This document shows, in pieces, positions 48,208 through 59,372 of a DNA stretch of 64,000 nucleotides (positions are counted from its first letter, which is position 1; each line of letters starts with the position of its first letter). The position numbers and the translations under genes are program-made. The notes below the pieces were generated by a model. The model ran no database searches, was not told where the DNA came from, and saw only the letters and a list, made by a program, of their open reading frames with translations. This stretch comes from Panax quinquefolius (Eukaryota > Streptophyta > Magnoliopsida > Apiales > Araliaceae): contig CM035170.1 of the NCBI GenBank assembly GCA_020205615.1, positions 38,600,143 through 38,664,142 of the forward strand. The letters are read 5' to 3'.

Positions 48208-48515
48208 GGATCTGGTCAGGGAGGCCTAATTTTAAATAAAATCCGAACTCCCTTTTTCAGCCATGGGATGATATCCAACGGCCTAGAAAGAAAGCTTTTG
48301 GGGAAGAAAAAAAGACGAGGATCTGTCAGGTAAAATAAGGACTGGTCGGATCACAAATCAAGGCTCCTCTCTCTTTTTCCTAAATCGCGAGACTCTCTCT
48401 TCTACAGAAGTCGCCGGATGTTGAAAAGGCTCGTGCTCTCTGTCACTCACAGCGAAGAGATTTTGGCCGAAGTTGAACACAAAGCTCCGCGTCTCTCTGT
48501 CTCCCAAGGTAATTT
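48208..48515 (+). repeat. Left terminal inverted repeat of the MULE
   Basis: Starts GGATCTGGTCAGGGAGGCC and aligns with the reverse complement of 56080-56440. A stretch of about 40 bp around 'cctaaatcgcgagactctct' (near 48382-48402) is identical in both. It has a pyrimidine-rich leader-like part, as expected for a TIR that holds a promoter. Confidence 0.9.
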
Positions 48516-48610
48516 CTAATTTTCTGTTCTAACCGCGATATCTTGGGATGTCCTGTGGACTTGGTGTTCGTTGTTTAGGGTGCTTGGTCAGAGTTGGGTA
48601 TGTACTTTAG

Positions 48611-48745
48611 GAGTATCTCCTTACCAGGCTTCCGGAGTTTGAAAGGAAGAAGAATGGAAGGTTCTTTGGTATTGTGGCTGCTTCGCAGTTTTTGAGGCAT
48701 TTGGATGAAGCATTTACTCGAATCTTCATTGACCAATTAGTGTAA
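48611..48745 (+). CDS. Short open frame after the left TIR, possibly a 5' exon or captured fragment
   Basis: A 44-codon open frame ends at TAA (48743-48745) and includes LPEFERKKNGRFFGIVAASQ and RHLDEAFTRIFIDQL. It looks coding in composition, but I do not recognise the family. It could be an upstream exon of the GRF gene or a captured host-gene piece. Confidence 0.3.
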   Translation, partial: EYLLTRLPEFERKKNGRFFGIVAASQFLRHLDEAFTRIFIDQLV

Positions 48746-49282
48746 ACACGTCTTCCCTTTTATGAGGGTTTTCTATTTTTCCCTTTGCTTTTTTGGAGGA
48801 ATTTTCCTCCGCCTTTTCTGTATGACTTCTCTATTCTAAAAAAAATCTTCTACTTTTATCATTAGATGCAACTTTAATCATCATAAAAATATTGCAAATA
48901 TTGAATAAAAAGTGTTTGTTTATCTTAATGAATCAGAAATTAAGAAAAATTCGTAAAGCATGATAAACCATGTTAAAAATTAAGTAGAAGTCAATAAAGA
49001 CCAATAAGAAACCAAAATTTTATCATCCTATAATTAGATAGCGGATATCACATGTCTAGACGAGGTGCCAATTCCAGACTCAGATTCACCCCTAGTATTA
49101 AAGTGTATGTTTCACCCGCGTTACTGTGATTATGATGACGATCATAACTAAAACCATGGTGTTTTAAGGGTGAAAACTTATAACAAAAGCTATAGTGTTT
49201 AAAGGGTGAAAACTTGTGCTACTGCTAGTCTGAACTGTATAATTACTGTTCAACTTCTTTTTATTAAAGATAGTTATGAATA

Positions 49283-51731
49283 CAAAATGTAAGACCCCAA
49301 CTTTTTAATGAATAAAATAAAATTTCCTTTATTTATTATTGTGAATAATAAGGTATTAATTTGATATAAAACTTTGGTTATGGGTGAAATGTGAAAATTT
49401 TGCAAAATAAGCAAGTGGTTATAAAATATTCATTTTGTTGGTGGAATATTCTTTTACGTAGGGGAATATTAATGACGACGAAGAAACCAATTATGGGCCC
49501 TATAACGGATAATCTGATTCGAATGAAGAAAGCGATAAAATTGAATAATGGCAGTAGTTATTCTGAATTAACACTTTTGTTGGAATACCCGGTGGTTAAA
49601 GTAAAGTAATACGCGTTGTTGCACAGTATTGTTGAATTATTGATCCTTACATAAGAAGGCACTACTCAATAATTGTTACATTAGTTACTATTCAATATTT
49701 TATTTTATTGATTCAATAATTGCTGCATTGATATTTTATATTATTGTTGTTTCAATGATCATCACTGCACAGTATCTCCTTTATCAGATCAGTAATTCAG
49801 ATTATTTGGAATAATATTATTAGATAACATTATTGACAATGTCTAGAAAGTTCTGTCAAGGAGAGGATTGATCACCTAATTGCGCGCCAGTAAGGAGAAA
49901 TCCTTATTGGAAAGCCCCCTCTTTCCTGGGAACAGCCTGGTTGTCATAAATGTGATTCTGTAATATTATTTATGAATAATTTAATCATTGATTCATATGA
50001 TAAGGAAATATTTTTTTTATGTGGATATAAATGATGGATTTATTTATGTGGTTATAAATGAAGGAATTAATGTTGAGGTGTTTTATTAGTATTTTGTCGG
50101 ATTGGAGGTATTAAAAATCAAACTAGTGTTTTTTGAGATATATTGCGGGAGTAATAATTTTTAATCCGACCGTTGGATCGTTGTAATTTTTGGATATGTT
50201 ATACATATATAAGTTGAGTATATGTCCACAAATTTTGAACCAATTAAAAATGAGCGTATGATTTTTATGAATTTTAAGAGGTAATGATTAGGAAATCGGG
50301 TTATAAATCATTTTGGTGGAAAATTCTAGAATTGGTGGGCCCCACTCTTGGTTGGTGTGAAGAAATGTCTTTGAGATTTTTATTCAAATGTGGTGGGTGG
50401 GAATAGTAGCAGTAAAGCCATCGAGGTTGTAGGTTAAATGCAGCTTGATTGTGCTAACATTTCCTATAAATAGAGGGCTAAGTTAGAATTGAAAATCACA
50501 CGAAACAAGTTTCTCTCTTTCTCTCTCTAGATTATTGAGTGTATTTTGTGAGTATTTAGATACTTTATGAGTTTCGTTAATTAATCGGTGCAAGTTTTCT
50601 TCAGCCTTATACCGATATTCCGATCAGAAGTACTGATATTTTGAGGTAAGGGATATTATCTTCTTCTTAAATGATATTTTCTTCAATATCATTATGTCGA
50701 AATATTGGTATGAACTTTTTATCAAATTTGGAACTTTTGTGTTTGGGAGTTCTTATTCACGATACTCAAGACTATTCACGATATCATGACATTATTCACG
50801 AATCTGGCACTACTATTCAATTTGAAAAAATGAAATTTTCTTCTTTTTGTCCAAGTTGTCTATTATGGTTACTATATTTGATTGTATCCATGTTTTGATC
50901 ATTATTTTTGAATTCTGCTTCAAAATTGGTTATTTTGGAATATTATTGAACTTGGATAAACCGTAATCTGAATCCTTAATATTTGATCCGTTATCTCACT
51001 TTGGATTCGCTTTCTTTAAAATATTTTCATCATCCTCGGTCCTAAATGATGATACAAATGAATATCTTTGGCTTCAGTAGTGCAAAGATGAATGATTACC
51101 TAAAGAATATCTTTGCCCGTAGTGCAAAGATGAACATGTGTTGAGATGAACATGACTAATTTGGTGATATGAAAATGAATATCTTTGACCTGTAGTGCAA
51201 AGATGAATATTTAATTCAAGATGTATATTGATTGATGTTACTGAGGATAAAATATTGATGATGGACTTTTAAATCTTAGAAGATAGTAGAATTCTTTTCT
51301 ACTTGACTCTTTCTAATGGATTGTTGTTTTTCGCTACTGTTTGTTGATCTAAAACTTGTTGTCTATTATATTTTATCAGATTATTCCTTGTTGAAGACTA
51401 ATGATAATTTGTTGTATATTATCTTAGTCATAATATTCTTTAATGGGCTAGTTGAGCTCACCCTTTTGTTCCATTTTTCTTCTTCAGGAGGTGAGAACAT
51501 AGCAAGAACTAGTCGAAGTGCACGGAGTGATGGTTCTAGAAAGTTGTTTTAGCAGTCCTCACTATTTTTAAAATAGTGTATCAATAATTGTAATGAGGAC
51601 TCCTTTTGAGTTTTTATACTCTCTATTTGTATTTAAACTCACAGTTTAATGAAGTTGTATTTGTTTCTGTACCATGTATTTGGCGACTCAAAATGGGTGA
51701 TGTATACCTATTTTGGGGGTGTCACACAAAA
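49283..51731 (+). mobile_element. Solo LTR of family B with TSD CAAAA
   Basis: The LTR is 49288-51726 (2439 bp), starting TGTAAGACCCC and ending TTTTGGGGGTGTCACA. It is flanked by perfect CAAAA copies at 49283-49287 and 51727-51731. No internal region is left, so it arose by LTR-LTR recombination. It has a TATA box at 50465-50472, a leader donor (TTTTGAG/GTAAGG) at 50646, the box ATGGGCTAGTTGAGCTCACC at about 51442-51461 and an acceptor (TTCTTCAG) ending at 51487. The small ORFs inside, including 51316-51552, belong to the LTR. It sits 127 bp upstream of the GRF ORF. Confidence 0.93.
50465..50472 (+). promoter_or_regulatory. TATA box of solo LTR B
   Basis: TATAAATA, followed about 30 bp later by the pyrimidine-rich 'tttctctctttctctctct' start region. 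It could read out toward the GRF ORF. Confidence 0.65.
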
Positions 51732-51857
51732 CATAGTCTATTATATATATATTAACATTTTTGTTCCTGTGTAATGATCTGTGGATTACCAACTGTGAAA
51801 TGTCTCTAAAACATTGCAATCTTATGGTGGTTTTGGCAGATAAGGTTCAACCTCCGC

Positions 51858-52220
51858 ATGTCTACTTCAAACAACATGAGCATTCAAACTCATGATACCC
51901 GATTTCAAAACAAGATGTGTTATTGTCACTTGAGAGCTGCTGTGAGAATATCTAAATCAGAGAAGAATCCTAGAAAGCTCTACTATGACTGTCCAAGGGA
52001 GAAGGACAAAGGAAAATATAAGTTTTGGGACTGGTGCACTCCAATTGGGTATGGCGAACCCAACTCTGCTGATGAAGCACACGTGCAACTGTGCAGCAAT
52101 GATGATTCTCGACTTGGAGTAATTGAAATAAATGTGGCAAATCTTAAACACATCATCAATATCATCGTGTTCTTTTGTTGGCTAGCCTTGGTAGTGTCGG
52201 TCATGGCATTTGTCAAGTGA
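51858..52220 (+). CDS. GRF-type zinc finger protein with C-terminal membrane segment, MULE-borne
   Basis: 120 codons from ATG 51858 to TGA 52218. Residues about 21-55 form a GRF-like zinc finger: CYCHLRAAVRISKSEKNPRK then LYYDCPREKD and KFWDWCTP. The usual cysteine before the F-x-W motif is replaced by tyrosine (GKYKFWDW), so zinc binding may be impaired. Residues about 96-118 are a hydrophobic helix (IINIIVFFCWLALVVSVMAF). GRF fingers bind single-stranded nucleic acid in other proteins; plant GRF-TM proteins have no settled role. It lies opposite and convergent to the transposase, in the place MuDR keeps mudrB. The solo LTR just upstream may have cut it from its TIR promoter. Confidence 0.7.
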   Translation: MSTSNNMSIQTHDTRFQNKMCYCHLRAAVRISKSEKNPRKLYYDCPREKDKGKYKFWDWCTPIGYGEPNSADEAHVQLCSNDDSRLGVIEINVANLKHIINIIVFFCWLALVVSVMAFVK

Positions 52221-52295
52221 TTGTATTAAGTGATTGTCTTGTTAAGTGATTGTATTCGGTATTAAGTGATTGTCTTGTTAAGTGATTGTAATGAT
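52216..52295 (+). repeat. Short direct repeats of AAGTGATTGT
   Basis: AAGTGATTGT recurs about five times after the GRF stop codon, with 'cttgtt' or 'attcggtatt' spacers. This is the 3' untranslated side of the GRF ORF. Confidence 0.75.
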
Positions 52296-52476
52296 TATCT
52301 TATTTTCACTGTAATATCTTGTTGCATATCTAAATATTACAACACTTAAAAGGAAGCTAAGATTCGGTATTAATTATCCAGTATATAAAAATATCAGGGA
52401 CGAGGTCCCTAGTTTGGATTATTGACATACAGGTTAAGAAAACTTCAAACAATCATATATTGTCTAGTTTTGCACA

Positions 52477-52800
52477 TTAGTTGGTCAATAGTCCTAACAA
52501 GTAGTTGTTTTGCAGTTCAACTAAGTTGAGTTGAGGTAAGTAAATGAAGCCATTTGCAGAACTAAATCTTTCGGGATTGACAGAACCAAGATTGTGAGCT
52601 GGTTTGAGGCACATAAATCTGGAGGGATTGTGCCTGTGAAATTGTTCCTCCAAACTGGGAAAATCTGCAACAAAATCTGGTATTGACCCATGTAATCCGT
52701 TCATGAACAAATTCAGAAGTTTCAACTTTTGAAGATTAATATGCTCATATGACATTTCCCCTGTTAATGCATTAACAGAGAGATCAAGATTTACACACAC
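52477..52800 (-). pseudogene. Captured LRR receptor-kinase fragment, BAM/CLAVATA1-like
   Basis: The minus strand reads LDLSVNALTGEMSYEHINLQ, KLKLLNLFMNGLHGSIPDFV and ADFPSLE, which are plant leucine-rich repeats. A shifted frame then reads TGTIPPDLCASNQL (about 52595-52640), and the first frame returns with NGFIYLPQLNLVELQNNYL. This order matches the ectodomain of CLAVATA1/BAM receptor kinases, which perceive CLE peptides. Two frameshifts and an internal deletion of several repeats disable it. There is no kinase part. It lies between the two MULE genes, so it is probably a fragment transduplicated by the element. Confidence 0.78.
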
Positions 52801-53001
52801 TTAACAACATAGTAAGAACCCAAAAGGAAAAATAGAGACTTAAAAACATCTCCACATTACATTTCAAATTTAAGTTTTCCATCATCACACAACATAAGAC
52901 ATGAAACTATTAGGCAGATTACAGACATCGTAAATCCACACATCAAAGAAACTAATTAAAATACAGAAAAAATACAAATTCCTAAACAAGCACCAAAGAA
53001 A

Positions 53002-55333
53002 CTAATGAAAGCAGCCCCTGCCACAAAGACTCCCATCCTGAAACACGAAAATGTCATCAATGTCAACTACAAGATGAAGACGAAATTGCAATAAGGAAAA
53101 CAATCAAACAAAGACTTACAGTCATCGTTAATGTTAACGTCCTCCTCATCGTACACTCCAACAAGTTTTGGACAATTTCTTTTGTCATGCGACACTCCAA
53201 CAATCCCATAACCATTGCATTTCCTAGCCCTCTTGATAGCCTTCTCTTTTCCTCCCTTAAGTCGTTTACCACAACCCTTTGTCCTTACCGAAGATGGTTC
53301 TTTGAGACTTAGTGGTTGGCTATTAAGAGAAATGGGAATGTTGATACTCCCTTCCACATCCATGCTACCATGATTCATGGCGGCAAACCTCCTTTGAGTT
53401 GATAACAACAATTCTTTCAACTCTTTTGTGTTATCTTAACTTAATGCAACTTCATCAATAACATTAGACGCAATTTGGAAGAGACTACTACGCCTCTAAG
53501 TAACACAGAAGTATCACATATTTTACTCACACTCCCACCTAAGTCATCCATAACTCTGCAAAATTTTGCAGATTTTGTCCACCTCCGCAAGATGTACTGA
53601 TTAGGTAATTCCATAACCTGTTTTTTTGTGAAATATGCCAACATATGCCTACATGGAATTCCATCACTCTCAAACATCTGACAACTACATTTAACAAAGT
53701 TTGATGACTTGTTAAACAAAATCTTACAGTCATTAGAATCACCCTCCTTTACACTATGAACAATGTACATCCAATTGTTGTCATCTTTAAATGTACGTGT
53801 TACCACATACTTGCCGCTTTCAAGCAGTTGCTCTTGAAACTTGTAAAAAATAGTTCATGTATACAACTCACTCATCTAGTATTCCATGACCCTCCCAGTT
53901 ATTATTTGTGGCTTTTCATTGACATCCTTATGATCGAAATCTAGTTGTCATATTTTTGCAAGTCCCCTATTAAACCGCGTCACAAAATCCAACATTGAGT
54001 TTTGAGGAGACATATACTTCTTGAAAAAGGCATGAGCCCCTTCAACTCTTTGGCTACTAGTCATGTGGGCAAAAAAAATCTGTCACGAAAATGCCAGAAC
54101 CCATCGCTCGTGGATTTTGTACATCTCCTATAACCAACCATTCGTGTCAAATGTAGCTTTCCCTACAACCTCCACCCATCTTCTTTCAAACTCGTCTGGG
54201 CTCTCAGATTTCCATATACAACAACTCAACTCGCCATAATGTTCTTTGTAGGGAATTTGACCTAATTTTTTAGAAAACTTATTCAAAATGTGCAAAATGC
54301 AATACCTATGAAAAGTATTTGGAAGCATAGCAAGAATTGAATTTTGCATGGCCGGATCTTGATCTGTTATGATCATTTTGGGCGGGCTACCCGGCATCGC
54401 TTTCAACCATTCCTTGAAAAACTAATCAAAAGCATCAATCTTTTCACCACTTAATAATGTACACCCTAAAAGCGTTGTTTGTCCATGGTGATTAACCCCT
54501 ACTATAGGTGCGAAAATCAAATTGTAGCGGTTTGTATTGTAAGTTTTATCAAACAAAACAACATCCCCAAAAAATTTGTATGACTTTCTACATGTTGCAT
54601 CCGCCCAAAGACAATGAATCATGACACCCTCCTCTTGCTCGAATGTAAAAGTAAAACCGGGATTCTTTTTTATTTCTCATCCTTAAAATACTCAAACAAC
54701 AGATTAACATCATGTCCCTTTTAAGCACTCCTCCTATCTCTTTCAGCATTATAAAGATCTCGTGTTGTACATCAAATATTTTTAAGACCTCCAGCTTCCA
54801 TCTCAAAAATACTCATTTGTTTCCATGTTGGCACATTAGCTTTTGATAGTTGTTCTGTTAAATTTCTTTTGGCAAGTGTCACTACACGATGAGAGTGCAA
54901 CAGATGTACTTTTCTTGGGGTCGTAAGAGGATGGTTATGACCCTCAACAAATTATCTAATAAACCCCCACCCCCCCCCCCGCATCGGTCCGGTCTTTCAC
55001 AACTACCACTCTCGCACCATAATCAGCTCTAGTTAGGCCCCGTTTTCGTACAATCTATTGAGTTTTGTTGGGCACAATTCTCCTCAACCATTTTTTATAA
55101 CAAACAAATTCCTTTCTAATTATTTCACCGTTAGGACTCTTCTTACGAGAATTTAACCGCATACCAAATCCACCTTCTCTACCATAGTTGTTATAAAAGT
55201 CGCGAACATCGCCCAAGTTGTGAAAATGTTGCCCAATTTTTGGTATCAACTCATTTTTAACTTGCGGAATGTAAAGTTGTTGAGAAGAATTACTAGATGA
55301 TACCATTTCTGTCTCTTCTACACAGTACTGCAT
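53002..55333 (-). pseudogene. FAR1/MURA-type MULE transposase, nearly complete but broken
   Basis: A start ATG at 55331-55333 follows an acceptor-like TTTGCAG. The FAR1 DNA-binding domain comes first (FHNLGDVRDFYNNYGREGGF ... RLNSRKKSPNGE, then a shifted frame with VEGHNHPL). The transposase core has its three acidic residues: FDKTYNTNRYN (Asp, about 54545), IITDQDPAMQ (Asp, about 54360) and SQRVEGAHAFF (Glu, about 54040), plus HRYCILHI. A SWIM zinc finger follows (CSCQMFESDGIPCRHML, about 53650) and a degenerate zinc knuckle (CNGYG...SHDKRNC). An intron of 53 bp at 53067-53119 (GTAAGT...TTGTAG) would lead to a stop at 53002. In-frame stops near 55055, 54420, 54125 and 53915 and a poly-C run at 54964-54980 break it. 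Confidence 0.9.
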
Positions 55334-56079
55334 TCTGCAAACCCAACAAGTATACAACTTAGAATCAAAATCAAGCATATATCAGAAATACATACATATA
55401 CATATATATGATTTAAAAAAAACACACACATGTAATAATCCTGAGGAACAAACACTAGCCTCTGCCAAAGCAATTTGTACTAGTGTTCATGCCATTGCCA
55501 CAAATGCAAGCAAAAGACTTCTTCAAAACAAGCAATCAGTTAATTTTCATTTGAGATAACCCAATTGAAAATTAACTATTAACCCACAAAGCGCTAACCT
55601 TATAGTCGATCAATTAAATTCTATTGACAGAACCCAGGTGAAAATTCACTATTAACCATAAAGTTTAACATGATCTACCTAATATAACAATAGTAGTTTA
55701 TAATAGTAATTACTAAAGACCCTGCAGAATCATAAATACACTCTTATCTACACATTTTGTCTTCTGCAACAATAATTGCAATCCTCAACTGAAGGAGGAT
55801 CAAGAAATCATGATAGGATGGGAAGAAGCTATTACAAAAGTTGCCAAAGATATAGTAAAAGAGCAAAGCCTAAAACAGTAAGTCACATTAAATATAAGTA
55901 ATTTTAAGAATAACAATAAAGATTTTCAAGGATTATGACAATTATCACCAACTGCCCTTTGCAGCTTATGTAATGCAGCTGACTATCAATTTCAGGCCTA
56001 ACATGCAATAATTTACCATCGTCATACAAAAAGAAGCCAATGCAGCAAGATTCAAGGAAGAAAGTACAAAAGCCTAAAC

Positions 56080-56440
56080 CCTTACCCGTTCGTGTTCAAC
56101 TTCGGCCGAAATCTCTTCGTTGTGAGTTACTAGCTGGAGAGAGAGAGAGACGCGGCGCTTTGTGTTCAATTTCACAGCGAGTTTTGATTTCACAGGAGAC
56201 AGAGAGCACGAGCCTTTCCAACGTTCGGCGACTTGTGTAGAAGAGAGAGTCTCGCGATTTAGGAAAAAGAGAGAGGAGCCCTGATTTTTGACCCAACCAG
56301 TCCTTATTTTATCCGACATATCCGCGTCTTCCCCCCCCCCCCCCCCCCCCCACAAGCTTTCTTTCGGGTCGTTGGATATCATCCCATGGGTGAAAAAGGA
56401 GTTTGATTTTACTTAAAATTAGGCCTCCCTGACTGGATCC
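56080..56440 (-). repeat. Right terminal inverted repeat of the MULE
   Basis: The minus strand starts GGATCCAGTCAGGGAGGCC and follows the left TIR. A run of 21 C at 56331-56351 interrupts it. The inner end has a partial duplication of 'gttgaacac..aagc.ccgcgtctct' not seen on the left. Confidence 0.88.
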
Positions 56441-56444
56441 AGAT

Positions 56445-56448
<4 letters not shown>

Positions 56449-56494
<46 letters not shown>
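56449..56494. repeat. (TA)n microsatellite beside the MULE
   Basis: TA run immediately outside the right TIR, with further TA tracts to 56580. Left-flank TA tracts at 48130-48200 mirror it. Confidence 0.9.
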
Positions 56495-56496
<2 letters not shown>

Positions 56497-56612
56497 CGAT
56501 AAATGACAACGAAGTGATCTCCAGGCCTGACTGAAATGTATATTTATATATATATATATATAAGTATTTATATATATACAAAAAGTAGTAAACGCACCGT
56601 ATATTATATCCA

Positions 56613-56941
56613 AGCTCAAATTTGTAGTGGTGTTTATTGATGATATATTGGTGTATTCTAAGACCAAGGAGGAACACGTAGAACACTAAAGGGTGACGTT
56701 GGAGACATTGAGAAGAGAGAAGTTATACGCCAAATTCTTGAAATATGAGTTTTGGTTTGAACGTGTACAATTTCTTGGGCACGTCATTGACAAGGATGGA
56801 ATCTCGGTAGACCCATCGAAAGTTGAAGTTGTAATAAACTGGTATCAGCTGAAGACACCGTCAGAAGTAAGAAGTTTCTGGGGGTTGGCAGGTTACTATA
56901 GGCGTTTTATTCAAGATTTTTCCAAGATCGCATTTGACGCC
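56613..56941 (+). pseudogene. Ty3/gypsy reverse-transcriptase fragment
   Basis: Reads KLKFVVVFIDDILVYSKTKE, then after a TAA KLYAKFLKYEFWFERVQFLG, HVIDKDGISVDPSKVE and GLAGYYRRFIQDFSKIA. These are RT motifs F/Y-x-DD through the thumb and the RNase H junction of plant gypsy elements (chromovirus-like). Homology stops at about 56941 just before a 12-A run. No LTR or other domain is attached. Confidence 0.9.
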
Positions 56942-57072
56942 TCAATCGAAAAAAAAAAAATCCGTATCTTCCAACCCGACGATGGTGCTATATTTTAATA
57001 TTAAAATAAGAGAGTTTATTTTAATTTTAAAATTAAATTTCTCTTTAATAGATAACTCACACATACATTCAA

Positions 57073-59372
57073 TTGAAATACCTCAAAAGAGTGAATATGT
57101 CTTCTATATATTCCAAAATAATATTACCATTCCAAGGTTCTTTGTCACCATTACATATGTTCTTTGTCATAATATCAAATAATTACAACATTCATACTAT
57201 AATATTACAAAGGCAACTTAATTGCGCCGCCGCTTTAACCTTCCCCTTTATCCTCATTGCTACTTTTAGAAAGTTGGATTCTTCAAATCCGATTCATTAT
57301 CAATTTGGTCTTAATTTATTGTATTCATATGGTTCAAGAAAGAGTGAGCATAACTACCTCAGCAAGTATGACAATTTTATTTAAGCATGCAATAGGTTTG
57401 AATCATATGAATCGTATATCTTCTACAACTAAAGAAATAGAATAAATTAAATAGCTTAATATTTATTATTTAATATTTTAGAAATATTAAATATAAATTA
57501 ATAAGAGGTCTTATTAATATTATTACAATTATTATTATTTTAATTTCTAAAAGAGTTTAGGAATTAATTTAATATAAGTACTCTCATTTATTCCTAATTG
57601 GATTAGGAAGGAAAATTAGTTAAAGGAGTTTAATTAATTATCCCTAATAAGATTAGGGAGCTTAATTAATTAAAAGAATTAATTAATTAAAACCAATTCC
57701 TTAATTGTTATGGTGGGCGCTATACATCTATAAATAAGAGGAGTCTTATTATGGGTGGTATGGGTTGTTGATTTTAATAAAGTCGTAATAATTCCAAGTT
57801 GTTGGAGTATGCCTTTCTATGTAGATAGAAAAACTAGGGTTTTAGTTACCTCAAAAGAGTGAATACTTCTATATATTCCAAAATTATTACCATTCCAAGG
57901 TTCTTTGTCACCATTACATATGTCATAATATCGAATAATTACAACATTCATACTATAATATTACAAAGGCAACTTAATCTGCCTTTTAACCTTCCCTTTA
58001 TCCTTATTGGATTCTTCAAATTCAGATTGCCTTATTTGTATTCATATGGTTCGAGTATGACAATTTTATTTAAGCATGCAATAGGTTTGAATCATATGAA
58101 TCGTATATCTTCTACAACTAAAGAAATAGTTATGAAGTACTATAGATAATTCAAAATAGAACTTCTCTTTTCTTTAAAATGTTTAACAAAGAACAACATA
58201 AGTTAAACATCAATTTCGGTCTAAGACCTTGAGCATTTCATTCTTTCTTTGAAAAGGACAACCCGACACCAAGTCCATAAGTCCGATATATCTTACGAGC
58301 ACGTCTAGGTGATTAGCCTGTATTACTCTATGTTGTACAACACTACTTCTTTAAACGTATCTACGTTTAAGTTTTGGCAACCTCACGTGCCTGTCGTTTT
58401 ACGACAAAACGTTTGTTTATTCATACTCAGTCTTTCTTTGAAATCCATACCGAAACAATTGGCAAGAGATAACAACATTAATAATATTTTGATAGATTAT
58501 AAGAAAATCCAAATAACATATTAAGTCTAGCCGAAAGAATTGGCTTCAACTTCTTTGTGCATCAATCCATGTATATGATACATAAATCACATAGCTTGTC
58601 TAGAATGAACATAGACAAGGGTTTAGAACACTTGCCTTCAGCGACTTCTACAGTTAATATACTTTTCCTTTGAGTCTTTAAGGATTCTACAATATATGAT
58701 CACATAACATACCACATTAGGTCATAAAAAATCATGTATGATCACTAATCTATCTTACCCTTCTTCTCAATCTAATCATTCATTAGATTGGTTAACGTTC
58801 GTTACAGTTTATTGTATTACTTTGTATTTACGTTCAAGTAATCTTCATCAACCTTTAGTTGAAATTCTTAAGGTTATATTCATCTTTAAGGGTGTTAATT
58901 CATGTTAATTAAAGTTATAATTTACTTTCAATCAACTTCCATATGTATTACATTCATGTTCATTTCTCACTGTCCCTTCTCTAGTGCTGGCGCTGCGGTC
59001 CCAGCTTTTCTTTATAAGGCTCGTGCTGCGATGCGAGTTTCTAGTACCTGAGACCCGGCCTTGGCACTGCGGCGCCAATCACTACACTACTGGCCGCGCT
59101 GCGGCGCCACTTCATAGTGGCTGAGGGTTGGGTCTGGCGTTGCGGCACAAACTTTATACCCTTGGGCCACGCAGCGGCGCCGACCTTGTGCCTCAGAGAA
59201 ATTTCACAGTTTATTTCTTCTGCAATTTTTCCGGGCTCATAACTTACTCATTATAAGTCAGAATTGGCTCGTTCAAAATCCGTTAGCTCGCATATCACAT
59301 GTACTACGATTTCATTAGAAGATATTACATTTTTTAATCCGTTAAAACTGAATTCACCGATTAAGTTTGTTA
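57073..59372 (-). mobile_element. LTR of family X, minus-strand copy, truncated and internally duplicated
   Basis: 58190-58290, 58060-58150 and 58830-59372 are the reverse complement of parts of the plus-strand LTR X (34192-34400 and 19785-20335). 57073-57436 and 57846-58135 are two copies of the same LTR segment, separated by an unrelated 57437-57845 that has its own TATAAATA near 57730. The LTR ends are missing: no GTCACA terminus at the low side, and the start is lost above 59372. Confidence 0.72.
58990..59180 (-). repeat. GC-rich motif array in LTR X, minus copy
   Basis: CTGCG-centred motifs (GGCGCTGCGG type) at 58993, 59026, 59067, 59099, 59140 and 59172; spacing 33/41/32/41/32. Same count and alternation as 19969-20160 on the other strand. 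Confidence 0.75.

Larger units (their letters stand above)
48208..56440 (-). mobile_element. Mutator-like element with FAR1-type transposase, GRF ORF and captured gene fragment
   Basis: Long terminal inverted repeats (48208-48515 and 56080-56440) enclose a minus-strand MULE transposase pseudogene (53002-55333), a plus-strand GRF-zinc-finger ORF (51858-52220), an LRR receptor-kinase fragment (52477-52800) and a solo LTR (49288-51726). Outside both TIRs lie TA-rich tracts, so the 9-11 bp TSD cannot be read; 'tgaaatgtatat' at 48183 and about 56529 is a weak candidate. Without the solo LTR it is about 5.8 kb. The two genes converge from opposite TIRs, as mudrA and mudrB do in maize MuDR. Confidence 0.85.

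Noticed and set aside
48183..56540. 'tgaaatgtatat' on both sides of the MULE as a target-site duplication
   Set aside because: The right copy lies about 90 bp outside the TIR, separated by other sequence, and both lie in TA-rich DNA; not convincing.
56309..56686. Minus-strand ORFs rich in Tyr-Ile
   Set aside because: Translation of (TA)n microsatellites.
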